Shown here one piece after another: positions 16,146 to 25,354 of a DNA stretch of 64,000 nt. A model generated the notes under the pieces. The model was not told the origin of the DNA. It saw only the letters and a list, made by a program, of their open reading frames with translations, and did no database searches. This stretch comes from CAZOVB01 sp964583095 (GTDB taxonomy: Bacteria; Planctomycetota; Phycisphaerae; SM23-33): NCBI GenBank assembly GCA_964583095.1, contig CAZOVB010000014.1, forward strand, positions 1 through 64,000, in the 5' to 3' direction. The stretch's first letter is position 1. The number at the start of each line of letters is the position of its first letter. Both the position numbers and the translations under genes were made by a program.

Positions 16146-18479
16146 CTACTTCGCCTGCCACTGAAGAACCGTCATCGAATGGGCGGGCAGTTCGATCTGG
16201 ACACCCTCGCGAAAATCCTCGATTCTGCCCTCGTGGATCTTCACCTGCGGGGCGTGTTCGGGTTCATTGTCGGCCATGACCGAATCGCCGGTGACCTGTT
16301 TGAACGTGGCCTTCGATGAAGGGGGGGCGGCCAGGTCCAGCTTCACCGACCGGGCCTGCTTGACGTCCAGGTTTACCAGAACCAGGCCTCGCTTGTTGCC
16401 GTCGGCAAAGGCGTAGCTCCATAGAACGGGGATATCCCCGTACGTCTGCTTCTTGCGCCGGTCGTCCTCGAAGAATCCCGTTGCGGAAAAGGTCGGCTGG
16501 CCCTGGCTGTGGCGGGTGCGGAGCATTTTGCCGGCCATCACTTCATTGGCGATCTTCTCGCAGAGGTAGTGAGGCCTGTACCGCTGGTCCTGGATGTTGA
16601 TCCCGGGCACAAAGCCCCACAGGCGGGTCTGGTAATAGCTGCGCTGGGAGAGGTTGAACTGACACTGGGGCTGGATTCCGTGCTCGCGGAGCATGAGAAG
16701 CGCATCGTTGATCACGGCCAGCCCGGCGCCCAGGGAGGTTTGGAGCTCGTTGCGTTTCTCGTAGCTCACACCGCCCGTTTCGGGCTTGGGCAGGGTCAGG
16801 TGGAAGTTGTGCTCGTAGATGCTCAGGCCCTTTCCGGCCTGTCGGGTCAGTTCACTGTGTCTGTAGACCTTTCCGACCGGCTCGACAACCCGGCGGATGG
16901 CGTAGCCAAAGGCCCATCGCATCAGGTCGGCATCGGTTTTCAAATGCGAGATCCGGCTGGCCCGGGTCTGGTTCATCATGTACGGCGCGATGGCGTAGGA
17001 ATCGGCCTTGGGCACGTCCCGCAGCACCGCGGTGGTAATGCCCGGGTTCCCCGCCTGCGAGCCGGCCACCCAGACGATGTTCTCGCGATAGTACCGGGAT
17101 TTCTCGCCGGCGGTGATCAGGTCGTTCCAGTGGTCCGGGCCATTGAACGAACCGGTCGCGTAGCCCCCGGGGTTCCAGGCCTCGTTGCCGAACTCGATAT
17201 AGATCTTCTCGAAGACCTCGGTCCACGGCTCAGGCTGGCCCTGCGAGGCGCGAAGCTTGCCGCCGGGGGTATCGGTCGGCCCGGCCAGGTACTCCATCAG
17301 CAGCTCCATCTCCTCCGGATGCACCGTTCCGGGCAGGCAGTACCAGGGCCTGGCCCCGACGTACCTGCAGAGCGTGTAGTAATCGTGCAGGTTGAATTTG
17401 TAGTAGTCGGCCCCGTTTCTGCCTCCGGCAATAAGATCGTTGAAGTTCCGCGACCATTTCATCTGCGAAAGCGGGGGCTTGAGGTTGTTGGCCAGGTCGC
17501 TGCCACCCATCTGGAGGATCCGCAGCGTCCCGGGATTCAGCCGTTTGATGACATCCACGAACGGATCGCGAAAGGCCGTCGGGTTCCGGTGGTCTTCTTC
17601 CTTCCAGATGAGCACATCGTCCACCAGGACCTCGCCCCCGTCGGCGTTGAGGCGGATCACCACGTGCTTCTGGGTATCGTCGGTCCGGACATTCAGCTTC
17701 AGGTCGTACTTCTTCCACTGGTCGGTGAGATCGACTTTCTCCGTCGCCCCGATGCCCGAACTGACGCTGAACTTCGGCGAGCCGGCCTTTCGCTTGGCCC
17801 AGAACTGCACCCGCCACGTACCGCTCTGGTCGGCCTGGTTGGGCCACATCGGAACGTATGCGTAGTGGGCGTGGCTCTGTCCCGCCTCGGGTCGCAGCCA
17901 CAGGGCTGCCTTGCCGAACGAGCCTGGAGGCGTATCGCCGAGGTGCGCTTTGTTGCCGGCGGTATTCCAGAAGGCCTTGTTGCTGCTCTCGCCAATGCTG
18001 CCCTGGTCAAAGTCTTCGTACTCCAGGAGGATGCCGTTCTTGTTGATCCTGGAGGGCGTAACCTTCCGGTCGAACTTCAAAAACGTGATCGTGCGTCCGT
18101 CGCGGATCTTCGTAGTGGTTATCTTCTCGATCGTTCCGCTGATGCCCTTGTTGGGCGGGCCCAGCAGGGTGAACTTGACCTTGCCCTCCATTGCCTTCCA
18201 GGCCGATCGCGGCGGGCTGAACCACACCGCCAGGCCGTCTTCACGAAGCTCCGGGCCCCAGGAGATCATCCGGTACAGGACGCCCTCGAAGTTGTCCGCC
18301 GCCCGGATCTTGGTAATCGCACCGTCCCAGTAATTGTCTCCGCCGGTGTTGATCCCCAGCCGAAGGACATCGTCGCGAAGGACCTCGTCGCTGACTTCGA
18401 TGGTGGTGGGCTCTGCCCCCAGGGCAAAGCCGCACGACAGAAGCAGAACCAGAACAGCAGGACGCGAGAGACGAATCAT
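16146..18479 (-). CDS. Secreted glycoside hydrolase, clan GH-A-like (alpha-L-arabinofuranosidase-like)
   Basis: The 777-residue product starts with a signal peptide (RPAVLVLLLSCGFALGA). Residues ~150-295 look like a carbohydrate-binding jelly roll (FDQGSIGESS..., WRVQFWAKRKAG..., ADGGEVLVDDVLIW). The catalytic barrel follows: YIEFGNEAWNPG places the acid/base at Glu433, and LSIYEHNFHLT offers Glu556 as nucleophile. A beta-sandwich closes the protein (YAFADGNKRGLVLVNLD). This plan resembles GH51 and related arabinofuranosidases, but family assignment needs comparison with CAZy profiles. AAAGGAGTC lies ahead of the ATG. It is transcribed in the same direction as the AraC gene upstream of it and probably belongs to its regulon. 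Confidence 0.75.
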   Translation of the reverse strand: MIRLSRPAVLVLLLSCGFALGAEPTTIEVSDEVLRDDVLRLGINTGGDNYWDGAITKIRAADNFEGVLYRMISWGPELREDGLAVWFSPPRSAWKAMEGKVKFTLLGPPNKGISGTIEKITTTKIRDGRTITFLKFDRKVTPSRINKNGILLEYEDFDQGSIGESSNKAFWNTAGNKAHLGDTPPGSFGKAALWLRPEAGQSHAHYAYVPMWPNQADQSGTWRVQFWAKRKAGSPKFSVSSGIGATEKVDLTDQWKKYDLKLNVRTDDTQKHVVIRLNADGGEVLVDDVLIWKEEDHRNPTAFRDPFVDVIKRLNPGTLRILQMGGSDLANNLKPPLSQMKWSRNFNDLIAGGRNGADYYKFNLHDYYTLCRYVGARPWYCLPGTVHPEEMELLMEYLAGPTDTPGGKLRASQGQPEPWTEVFEKIYIEFGNEAWNPGGYATGSFNGPDHWNDLITAGEKSRYYRENIVWVAGSQAGNPGITTAVLRDVPKADSYAIAPYMMNQTRASRISHLKTDADLMRWAFGYAIRRVVEPVGKVYRHSELTRQAGKGLSIYEHNFHLTLPKPETGGVSYEKRNELQTSLGAGLAVINDALLMLREHGIQPQCQFNLSQRSYYQTRLWGFVPGINIQDQRYRPHYLCEKIANEVMAGKMLRTRHSQGQPTFSATGFFEDDRRKKQTYGDIPVLWSYAFADGNKRGLVLVNLDVKQARSVKLDLAAPPSSKATFKQVTGDSVMADNEPEHAPQVKIHEGRIEDFREGVQIELPAHSMTVLQWQAK

Positions 18480-18531
18480 GACCGACTCCTTTTTGAAGCA
18501 AACGAAGGGTTGACGACCCGCTTAAACGATA

Positions 18532-18560
18532 AACTTACCCCTGTGGAACCCGCGTTTCAA
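18532..18560 (-). promoter_or_regulatory. Promoter candidate for the GH-A-like glycosidase
   Basis: Read on the minus strand, TTGAAA (18560-18555) is followed after 17 bases by TAAGTT (18537-18532). The start codon is about 52 bases further on. The -10 is weak, as expected for an activator-dependent promoter; the AraC gene lies directly upstream. Confidence 0.4.
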
Positions 18561-18605
18561 CCTGGGGAGTCGAGGATTTCGCAAAACATGCTCCCCCCGG
18601 AGCCA

Positions 18606-19436
18606 TCAACCCCTGCCGGCAAGACGATACTTCCGAGGGGCCAGGCCGAATTTGCCGACAAACCGGCGGTAGAAATAACCCAGATTCTCATAACCGCAGT
18701 CAAGAGCAACGGATGCAATAGGCCTGTCGGTCATGCGCAGCAGATGGCTTGCCCGATTCAGGCGAACCTCGTGGATGTACTGCGTCGCCGTGACGCCGAA
18801 AAGCTCCTTCAGCGTGCGATTGACGTGTTCGGGGCTCTTGCCGGCCAAGGCCGAAAGAGTCCCGGGCCCCGCGGAGAGATCCTCCAGCCTCGAGAAACGC
18901 TCCATGGCCTGGCTGAGCCATTGCGGAATTCCCGGCAGAGACTCCTGGCCCTGCCGGCGGAGATGCCGGAACACATCCAGTAGAAAGGCGTCCAGCTCCA
19001 GCGGATCCTGCAAGCCCCCCTGGAGCAACCGGGCACGACGACTCAGATGCGCAATGCCCTCTGCCTCCAGCAAGAAGCTCCAGGGCAGCCGCCCGGGCCT
19101 CCAGGGCCACGTCCGCTTCCCCCCGGAGAAGTAGCGCCGCCGCAGGGCCTCCAACGTCTCAGCGGCGAAGGCGACGTTCGTGAACACCAGGGGCTCCCGG
19201 GCCCCGGCCTGGAGAATGTGGCGATCCCGAGGCCGAATGAACGTCACCACCCCAGACCCCAACTCCTGGCTCAGACCGTTGACCCGGTGAGTCCCCCTGC
19301 CGGATTCCACCCAGAACAGCTCGGCGAAATCGTGGTGATGCTCCACGCCGCTGCGCTGCCCGGGCGCAAAAGCATTGCGGGCCACGTGGACCCGGTGGGC
19401 GGGGGAAAGGAAGTTCTCCAGGCGGAAGCGAGGCAT
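18606..19436 (-). CDS. AraC-family transcriptional regulator with cupin sensor domain
   Basis: The 276-residue product has an N-terminal cupin-type effector domain (VEHHHDFAELFWVESGRGTH, residues ~31-50) and a C-terminal double helix-turn-helix of the AraC family. Its signature is RLNRASHLLRMTDRPIASVA and GYENLGYFYRRFVGKFGLAP. Such regulators bind a sugar or similar effector and activate nearby transport and hydrolase genes. It lies between the glycosidase gene and the divergent UroD-like gene, so both are candidate targets. GTGGAGAACCC precedes the ATG. Confidence 0.9.
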   Translation of the reverse strand: MPRFRLENFLSPAHRVHVARNAFAPGQRSGVEHHHDFAELFWVESGRGTHRVNGLSQELGSGVVTFIRPRDRHILQAGAREPLVFTNVAFAAETLEALRRRYFSGGKRTWPWRPGRLPWSFLLEAEGIAHLSRRARLLQGGLQDPLELDAFLLDVFRHLRRQGQESLPGIPQWLSQAMERFSRLEDLSAGPGTLSALAGKSPEHVNRTLKELFGVTATQYIHEVRLNRASHLLRMTDRPIASVALDCGYENLGYFYRRFVGKFGLAPRKYRLAGRG

Positions 19437-19458
19437 GGGTTCTCCACAATATCATCTG

Positions 19459-19486
19459 AGTGTAATAAATACGCGTTTCTGTGCAA
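19459..19486 (-). promoter_or_regulatory. Promoter candidate for the AraC-family gene
   Basis: On the minus strand TTGCAC (19486-19481) and TACACT (19464-19459) are separated by 16 bases. The ATG at 19436 would leave a leader of only about 15 bases, which still holds a GGAG ribosome-binding site. Confidence 0.5.
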
Positions 19487-19555
19487 GATATGTTTTTTAT
19501 GTCGAATTAGACTACGGCCGCAAGCCAATGACGAACCCTTATTTTCGGAGACGAC

Positions 19556-20692
19556 ATGCCCCCCCGCCAGCGACTTCTGAAGACCCTTTCGGGACGGATC
19601 CCCGACTGCGTGCCCGTAGCGCCGGATTTTTCCAACATGATTCCCGCCCGGCGGACCGGCAAGCCGTTCTGGGACCTCTACCTCTACAACGATCCGCCCA
19701 TCTGGGAAGCCTACATCGACTGCGCCAGGCATTTCAATATCGACTCGCTCATGGATGGCTACTTCCCCTACCGCTACGATTGGCCCGGGCAGGACGATGG
19801 CTGGGAGACGTTCATCGTCTTCCGCAACGAGGAACGCATCGTCACTCAGCGATCGCGCATGGACAACGGCAAGAGACGATGGCAGGATCGGGTAAAGGTC
19901 TACTACCGGGCCGATCCGCCCACCGGAAACGTGGACCCTGCGAGCATCTCCCTGCCCCCGATTCCCGAGAAGTTCGAGCCGCTCGAAGGCGTCAAGCCCA
20001 TCGACCTGGGCCCCGAGGGCCTCAAGCGCGTCAAAGGCCTCATGGGCGACCAGGGACTCGTGGGCATCGGCGTAACGACCTCCCTGCTGCTGCACAATGA
20101 ACAGGACATCTACCGCGCTTACGACGAGCCGGAATACTACGAGAAGCTCGCCGAGCAGCGCGAACAACAGGTCCGAAGCCGCATGGAACACATCGCCTCG
20201 CTGGAGGTCCAGCCGGACTTCATCTGCGTGGGCGGATCCGGCACGCTGGTCTACCAGACGGTCGAGTTCTTCCGCCGCTACGCCCTGCCGGCGGTGAAAC
20301 TGGCCTGCAAACTCGCCAGGCAAATGGGCATCCCCTCGCATCTCCACTCCTGCGGGCCCGAAAGCAAGCTGGTGGAGATCATGGCCCAGGAGACGGACCT
20401 GACCGTCATCGACCCGCTGGAAATTACCCCGATGGGCGACTGCGACCTGGCCCAGCTCAAGCGGCGCTTCGGACACAAGCTCACCCTCAAGGGCAACCTG
20501 CATACCACCGAGGTCATGCTCCGCGGGTCGGTCCAGGACGTCCGCGACGCAGCCAGGCAGGCCATCGACGACGCGGCCGAGGGAGGCAGGTTCATCCTCT
20601 CCACCGGCGACCAGTGCGGACGCGACACCCCGGATGAAAACCTCCACGCGATGGTCGAAACCGCCCGCATCTGCGGAAGATACGACTCCTGA
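19556..20692 (+). CDS. Uroporphyrinogen decarboxylase-family (MtaA/UroD-like) protein
   Basis: The 378-residue product has the UroD barrel fold signature: PSHLHSCGPESKLVEIM, then LKGNLHTTEVMLRGS and ILSTGDQCGRDTPDENLHAM. The His-x-Cys (HSCG) pair and a later Cys resemble the zinc site of methylcobamide:CoM methyltransferases rather than the heme enzyme HemE. Members in planctomycetes and related bacteria often act as methyltransferases or have unknown activity. The gene is divergent from the AraC regulator and 85 bases upstream of an enolase-superfamily gene; the two probably act together on a sugar derivative or methylated compound. The ATG at 19556 has TTTCGGAGACGAC ahead of it. Confidence 0.85.
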   Translation: MPPRQRLLKTLSGRIPDCVPVAPDFSNMIPARRTGKPFWDLYLYNDPPIWEAYIDCARHFNIDSLMDGYFPYRYDWPGQDDGWETFIVFRNEERIVTQRSRMDNGKRRWQDRVKVYYRADPPTGNVDPASISLPPIPEKFEPLEGVKPIDLGPEGLKRVKGLMGDQGLVGIGVTTSLLLHNEQDIYRAYDEPEYYEKLAEQREQQVRSRMEHIASLEVQPDFICVGGSGTLVYQTVEFFRRYALPAVKLACKLARQMGIPSHLHSCGPESKLVEIMAQETDLTVIDPLEITPMGDCDLAQLKRRFGHKLTLKGNLHTTEVMLRGSVQDVRDAARQAIDDAAEGGRFILSTGDQCGRDTPDENLHAMVETARICGRYDS

Positions 20693-20777
20693 GCGGCCCG
20701 GCAGAGCTCTTTTCCCGCTTGCCGCTTCTTCCGCCCGATGGTAGGCTCCCTCGGACAGAAAGCAAAGGAGCCCGACA

Positions 20778-21977
20778 GTGAGCCAAGCAAAGCCGCTTGA
20801 CCTGGACAACATCCCCGCCCCGCTGGCCGATGCCGAGGGGAAGATCGACCGCATCGACCTCTACCGTATCGACGTGACCCACGAGAGGCACTTCAGCTTC
20901 GGCACGTGGCATGGACGTCAGCAGATGGTTCTGCGGTACTGGTCCCAGGGCAAATACGGCTGGGGGGAGACCATCGCCTCCGCCAACGAGCCGGATCTGA
21001 AAATCGCGTCCCGCAAGGAACCCTACGAGCAATTGCTGGGCAAGACCGTCGACGAGGCCATCCGCTTCCTCCGCACCCACCAGGAGGACTGGAAGGGCAG
21101 GCAGAGCGAGATCGCCGAAATGGCCCTGCTGGACCTGGGCGGCAGACTGCTGGAGACGCCCACGCTGGAGCTGCTGGAGTTGCCCGGGCGCGAGCCGATT
21201 CCCGGCCTCTTCTGCGTCCTGGAAAAGGACATCGACGCGGTGAAACGCGAGGTACAAAACAGCCTCGACCAGAACCTGACCACCCATCTGAAGATCAAGC
21301 TCTTCGGCGATGTGGAACTCGACGAAAAAGTGATCCGCGCCGCCCGGGAGGTCTTCGGCCGGGAAGGCACGCTTACCGGCGACGTCAACGGCGGGTACTT
21401 CTCGCGCCGCAATCGCCAGCCGGGCCAAAAACCCGGCCTGGAAGATGTCGCCGCCAGGCTTACCCGCCTCCACGCAGCGGGGCTCGACGCCTGCGAAGAC
21501 CCGGGTCACTTCGAAGATGAAGACTGGATCCGCCTGCAGAAGCTCGTCGAGCCGCTATCCCTTCTGCCCGACGCTCCCACCCGTCCCGCGACCGTCCGCA
21601 AGAACACGCTGCCCGACGGCATGGGGCACATCTACAACATTCACCCCGATTGCATGCACTCGTTCCTGGATGCCGTTGCCCTGGCCAGGCGGATCCAGGA
21701 CTTCGGAGGCCCAAAGCTGATGGTCGGCGACCAGAGCCTGATCGGCCCGGCCTGTGACAGTTGGACGCAGCTTGCCATCGGGCTCGGAGCCGACTGGGTC
21801 GAGGCCATCCTCAAGCCCCACGAATGCAGGGACTTTATCGACTGCATCCGCAGCCGAAACGTCCGACAGCAGGAAGACGGTCGCTTCGGCCTCTCGGAGC
21901 TCTCGCCCGGCTTCGGCCTGGAAGTCGACGAAGACGCCCTGGCTCAAAAGGCCGGCGACGTCTGGACCCTCCAGTAA
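20778..21977 (+). CDS. Enolase-superfamily (mandelate racemase/muconate lactonizing type) enzyme
   Basis: The 399-residue product has the MR/MLE plan. A K-x-K motif (LKIKLFGD, 171-178) sits on the second barrel strand. Metal ligands are at Asp202 (GDVNGGY), Glu240 (CEDPGHF) and Asp318 (VGDQSLIGP), and a further lysine lies in AILKPHEC near 346. Enzymes of this group abstract a proton alpha to a carboxylate and include sugar-acid dehydratases and dipeptide epimerases; the exact reaction cannot be assigned. The start is a GTG at 20778 with AAAGGAG seven bases upstream. It follows the UroD-like gene and converges with pgeF six bases downstream. Confidence 0.85.
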   Translation: MSQAKPLDLDNIPAPLADAEGKIDRIDLYRIDVTHERHFSFGTWHGRQQMVLRYWSQGKYGWGETIASANEPDLKIASRKEPYEQLLGKTVDEAIRFLRTHQEDWKGRQSEIAEMALLDLGGRLLETPTLELLELPGREPIPGLFCVLEKDIDAVKREVQNSLDQNLTTHLKIKLFGDVELDEKVIRAAREVFGREGTLTGDVNGGYFSRRNRQPGQKPGLEDVAARLTRLHAAGLDACEDPGHFEDEDWIRLQKLVEPLSLLPDAPTRPATVRKNTLPDGMGHIYNIHPDCMHSFLDAVALARRIQDFGGPKLMVGDQSLIGPACDSWTQLAIGLGADWVEAILKPHECRDFIDCIRSRNVRQQEDGRFGLSELSPGFGLEVDEDALAQKAGDVWTLQ

Positions 21978-21983
21978 TCCCCC

Positions 21984-22751
21984 TCAGTCGGCCAGGGCGA
22001 TGGCAGCGGCGAAACGCCCGGCCGATTCGCCCTGCCGTCGATGGCTGGGGAATACCTCTCCCGAGCAGATCGTGCAGATTCCGCAGGCATCGATGCGATC
22101 CTCCGCCAGTCCCGCCTGGCCAAGCTGGGCAATGTTGGCGTGCCAGAGATCGAAGTAGATCCGCTCGTCACGTCGGAGGAAGAACTCTTCACTTTCCGGG
22201 CCCAGATGCTCCCGGGCGGCTTGGCGCACTTCCGGGCCGACCTCGTAGCAGCAGGGCCCGGCCGAGGGGCAGATGGCCGCAAACAGGTCCCCCGGCTCGG
22301 CGGCGAACTCCTCCCTCATCCTCCCGACACAGCGAAGGGTGATTCTGCGAAGCGTACTCCGCCAGCTTGCATGAGCGATTCCGATCGCACGCCCCCTGGC
22401 GTCGGCTACGATCACCAGCGGACAGTCGGCGCTGACCGCCATCAAGGCCAGATCCTTCTCCTGCGTCACCAGGGCGTCGCCTTCCCCTGCCGGGCCGGGC
22501 CCATCGACCAGACGGACCGTCTCCCCGTGAACCTGGTTGCACCAGGCCGCGCCGGAGACGCCCAGGGCCCCGGCCACGTGGCGCCCCGCGGCCGGCCTGT
22601 CGTGGCGGACCATCTGCACATCCAGAGACCTGCTCGTGGTCACCGCGTGACGCACCGACGGAATCTGCTCCAGCAGGGGGAACTGCCCCACGGTCCATCC
22701 GACAGCGTTGCCGACAAGGTGGAATTTCGGCTGCGAGGCGCTATCCGACAC
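21984..22751 (-). CDS. pgeF: Purine nucleoside phosphorylase/laccase-domain protein YfiH type
   Basis: The 255-residue product belongs to the YfiH/LACC1 (DUF152) family of zinc-dependent purine nucleoside phosphorylases, also called polyphenol oxidases. Conserved parts are AWCNQVHGETVRLVD, MAVSADCPLVIVAD, GIAHASWRSTLRRI and SAGPCCYEVG. The usual AHAGWRG block reads AHASWRS here; the metal-binding histidine is kept. In E. coli the protein edits peptidoglycan precursors, which fits the nearby murI. It starts with GTG and overlaps the end of the dehydrogenase gene by 11 bases. Confidence 0.88.
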   Translation of the reverse strand: MSDSASQPKFHLVGNAVGWTVGQFPLLEQIPSVRHAVTTSRSLDVQMVRHDRPAAGRHVAGALGVSGAAWCNQVHGETVRLVDGPGPAGEGDALVTQEKDLALMAVSADCPLVIVADARGRAIGIAHASWRSTLRRITLRCVGRMREEFAAEPGDLFAAICPSAGPCCYEVGPEVRQAAREHLGPESEEFFLRRDERIYFDLWHANIAQLGQAGLAEDRIDACGICTICSGEVFPSHRRQGESAGRFAAAIALAD

Positions 22752-23697
22752 GGATCAGCACCTTCAGGTTTCGAGGATCCTTGGCCGCCTCGAGGGCTTC
22801 GAGGCCCTTTTCCAGCGGGAATTCGGTGCTGATCAGGGCCGAGACGTCCACCTTTCCGGATTCCAGAGCCTCCAGAGCGTCGGGGAAGGGGCCGCAACGC
22901 GAGCCAATAACGGTGACTTCGTCAACGACCAACGGTGCCAGGTTCAAGTCCTTGCCCGCAGCCGTGGTGCTCTTGAGGACGATCGTCCCCCGGGGTCGGA
23001 CGGCCTGCATGGCCAGTTCAAGACCGGCCGGCGAGCCGCTGGCTTCGATAACCAACTCGCAGTCCTTGCGGGCCTTGTAGTCGGCCAAGGCCACGGCCTG
23101 GACACCGGCTTTTTCGGCCGCCTCCATCCGGCTCCGGTGCTTGCCGACCATCAGGGGTCTGCACCCTTGCTCGCGGAGCATGCGCACGATCAACTGGCCC
23201 AGTCTGCCGTCCCCGATGACCAGCGCGTTCTGGGAGTTCTCCAGGGGCACCTGCCTGGCGATCTGGTAGGCAGCGGCCAGGGGCTCTGCAAATACCGCCT
23301 GATCGTCCGAGACCCCCTCGGGTACCCGGTGGAGGTTTCGCAGCGGCAGGCAGGTCAGTTCACCAAAGACACCATCGCGATTCTGTATGCCCAGCACGCT
23401 GCGATTGGGGCAGTGGTTTGACAGGCCCGACGTGCAGGTCCTGCACGTGCCACAGGCACAGTTGATCTCCCCCACCACCCGGGCGCCCTTCCAGGCCTTC
23501 GGGCCCTGGATCACCGACCCGACGAATTCATGTCCCATCACCCCGGCAAAGCCCATATACCCCTTGGTGATCTCCAGATCCGTCGCGCAGACGCCGGCCT
23601 TGCGGATCCGGATCAGCGCTTCGCCTTCGGGAACTTTCGGCTCGGGGTAGTCCTGGCTGTGCCGGGCCTTTTGGCCGTCGAAGTGGATTGCCTGCAT
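22741..23697 (-). CDS. Zinc-dependent medium-chain alcohol/polyol dehydrogenase
   Basis: The 318-residue product is an MDR-family enzyme. The catalytic zinc site uses Cys37 (KAGVCATDLEI) and His56-Glu57 (MGHEFVG). The structural zinc site is intact (Cys82, Cys85, Cys88, Cys96 in CACGTCRTCTSG...). The cofactor fold appears as VIGDGRLGQLIVRML. It would oxidise an alcohol or polyol with NAD(P)+; the substrate is not identifiable. The ATG at 23697 is chosen because the conserved N-terminus MQAIHFDG begins there, 14 bases after the HEAT-repeat gene stop. It is the third gene of a tight minus-strand group murI, HEAT, dehydrogenase, pgeF. Confidence 0.88.
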   Translation of the reverse strand: MQAIHFDGQKARHSQDYPEPKVPEGEALIRIRKAGVCATDLEITKGYMGFAGVMGHEFVGSVIQGPKAWKGARVVGEINCACGTCRTCTSGLSNHCPNRSVLGIQNRDGVFGELTCLPLRNLHRVPEGVSDDQAVFAEPLAAAYQIARQVPLENSQNALVIGDGRLGQLIVRMLREQGCRPLMVGKHRSRMEAAEKAGVQAVALADYKARKDCELVIEASGSPAGLELAMQAVRPRGTIVLKSTTAAGKDLNLAPLVVDEVTVIGSRCGPFPDALEALESGKVDVSALISTEFPLEKGLEALEAAKDPRNLKVLIRVG

Positions 23698-23711
23698 CGG
23701 TCGCCTTGCTC

Positions 23712-24425
23712 TCAGGATTCGTCGGTGATTCCCAGCCAGTCCCACCAGGGCCTGGTATTTCCGGGCGACTGGAGAGGCTCCTGGCCCGAGGCGACCCCAT
23801 GCCACCGGGATGAATCGTAGCCGTAGCTGTAGCCCGTAATCTCCACCAGCGACGCCCGGGCCTGGAACTGCACGTTGAACGCTTCATCATCCAACGCGCG
23901 AACAAGCTCCCTGACCACCTCGAGCGTCTCGTAGTGCCGCAACGCATGCGCGCTGGCCGCCCGAACATCCGGGGATTCATCCCGCCCCAGTCGCTCGATC
24001 AGTTTCTCGGCCGCCTCCTCGCCGTGCACGTTGTCCAGTGCGACGGCTACATCCCAGCGGACGCGCTGGTGAGTATCGGCCAGGGCCTGGGCCAAAGGCT
24101 GGGCGTACTGGTCGTTCCCTGCCCGTCCCAGGGCGCGGGCAGCGGCCGAGCGGACCGAAGGCTCCGGATCGTTCTCCAGCGCATTGACCAGGTATTGGAG
24201 GATACGCTCGTCGTCGCCATAGTCCTTTTCCGACAGGGCAACGATGGCTTCGCGGCGCACGTCCGGATCTTGGTGCGCGATTCTCTTGCCCAGTTCCGAC
24301 GCGCTGGGGCCGGTGAATCGCTTGATCCACGCCACGGGATTGTTTCGGCTGTTGCAGCCGGCGGCGAAGATGGACGCGGCAAGAAGAAAAATGGCCGGGA
24401 GGGTATTGGTTCGCGAATCGTTCAT
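23712..24425 (-). CDS. HEAT-repeat lipoprotein
   Basis: The 237-residue product has a signal peptide ending IFAAGC, a good lipobox. The rest is helical HEAT/PBS-lyase-type repeats, each with a DPDVRREAIVAL-like motif: DPEPSVRSAAARALGRAG, TDTHQ-type RVRWDVAVALDN and ESPDVRAASAHALRHY. Such repeats form a curved scaffold for protein contacts. The ATG at 24425 overlaps the murI stop as ATGA, which decides the start over the GTG at 24443. The C-terminus ends in a Trp-rich tail (RPWWDWLG). Partner unknown; envelope location inferred. Confidence 0.85.
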   Translation of the reverse strand: MNDSRTNTLPAIFLLAASIFAAGCNSRNNPVAWIKRFTGPSASELGKRIAHQDPDVRREAIVALSEKDYGDDERILQYLVNALENDPEPSVRSAAARALGRAGNDQYAQPLAQALADTHQRVRWDVAVALDNVHGEEAAEKLIERLGRDESPDVRAASAHALRHYETLEVVRELVRALDDEAFNVQFQARASLVEITGYSYGYDSSRWHGVASGQEPLQSPGNTRPWWDWLGITDES

Positions 24426-25261
24426 TCTCTGCCAGGTGCGCACCTGACCTCCAGTTCATCGGTACCGACAAACACCGTTCGAACAGGCCTGTGTCCCCCG
24501 AACCGCTGGGCCAATCGGGTGAAGCGGTCCGGCTTGTCGGTGGTGTAACAGTGGAGCCTCCCGCTCTCGGGGCGGGGATTGGCCAGTCCATTGGAACAAA
24601 GTTGGCGTTGGACTTCAAGCGCAGCGGCACGGGCGGAGCTGATCAGACGTACCTCCGGACCCATGAGCTTGGCAATCGCCCCGGAAAGAAGCGGATAGTG
24701 CGTGCAGCCCAGGATCAGCGCTTCCACCCGCCTTCGCTGGAGATCGCGAAGGTAGTCGCAGAGTACGTGCAGGACGATCGGGTCGTCTTCTTCGCGCCCT
24801 TCCTCGACGATCGGTACCAGCAGCGGGGCCGCCACTGCCACCACCTCCCGTCCCGGGCTGAGACGACGGATCTCCTGTTGATACGCCCCGGAATCAATCG
24901 TCGCCTCGGTCCCCAATACGCCGATGGGCCCCTCGCAGGCCTCCAGCGCCGCTCGGGCGCCGGGGCGGATTACATCCACCACCGGAACCGGAAGCTTCCC
25001 GCAGAGCATTTCGTACGCGGCGGCCGAGGCCGTGTTGCATGCCACCACTACCATCTTCGGTTCCTTGCTCATCAGGAAGCCGGCATCCTCGCGCGCAAAA
25101 CGACGCACGGTTTCCAGAGACTTGATTCCGTAGGGAACCCGCGCCGAATCGCCCAGATACTCGATATCCTCCCCCGGCAGAATCTGAAGCAGTTCGCGCA
25201 CCACTGTCAGGCCTCCAAGGCCCGAATCGAAAACCCCGATCGGCCGGCTCCGTGCTTCCAT
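24422..25261 (-). CDS. murI: Glutamate racemase
   Basis: MurI supplies D-glutamate for peptidoglycan. The 279-residue product has both catalytic cysteines: Cys75 in VVVACNTASA and Cys186 in LILGCTHYP. The opening IGVFDSGLGGLTVVREL is typical. Of the possible starts, the ATG at 25261 gives AGGAG at a workable distance, while the ATG at 25270 is almost on top of that site. Its presence is relevant because planctomycetes were once thought to lack peptidoglycan. Upstream is the terminator of the sigma factor gene, so transcription probably begins in the short gap after it. Confidence 0.93.
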   Translation of the reverse strand: MEARSRPIGVFDSGLGGLTVVRELLQILPGEDIEYLGDSARVPYGIKSLETVRRFAREDAGFLMSKEPKMVVVACNTASAAAYEMLCGKLPVPVVDVIRPGARAALEACEGPIGVLGTEATIDSGAYQQEIRRLSPGREVVAVAAPLLVPIVEEGREEDDPIVLHVLCDYLRDLQRRRVEALILGCTHYPLLSGAIAKLMGPEVRLISSARAAALEVQRQLCSNGLANPRPESGRLHCYTTDKPDRFTRLAQRFGGHRPVRTVFVGTDELEVRCAPGRE

Positions 25262-25354
25262 TGGCTCCATGCTCCTGAGCCTAGCGATTGCGGGCCCCGG
25301 CGCCAAGCTTTCGGCCCTTCAGAAGCGGACCGTCACCTTCCCGGCGCAACACAA

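Noticed and set aside
16509..18983. 824-residue open frame on the plus strand antisense to the glycosidase gene
   Set aside because: It is a shadow of the real minus-strand gene caused by high G+C; no family motifs, no plausible start signal, and its codon pattern mirrors the other strand.
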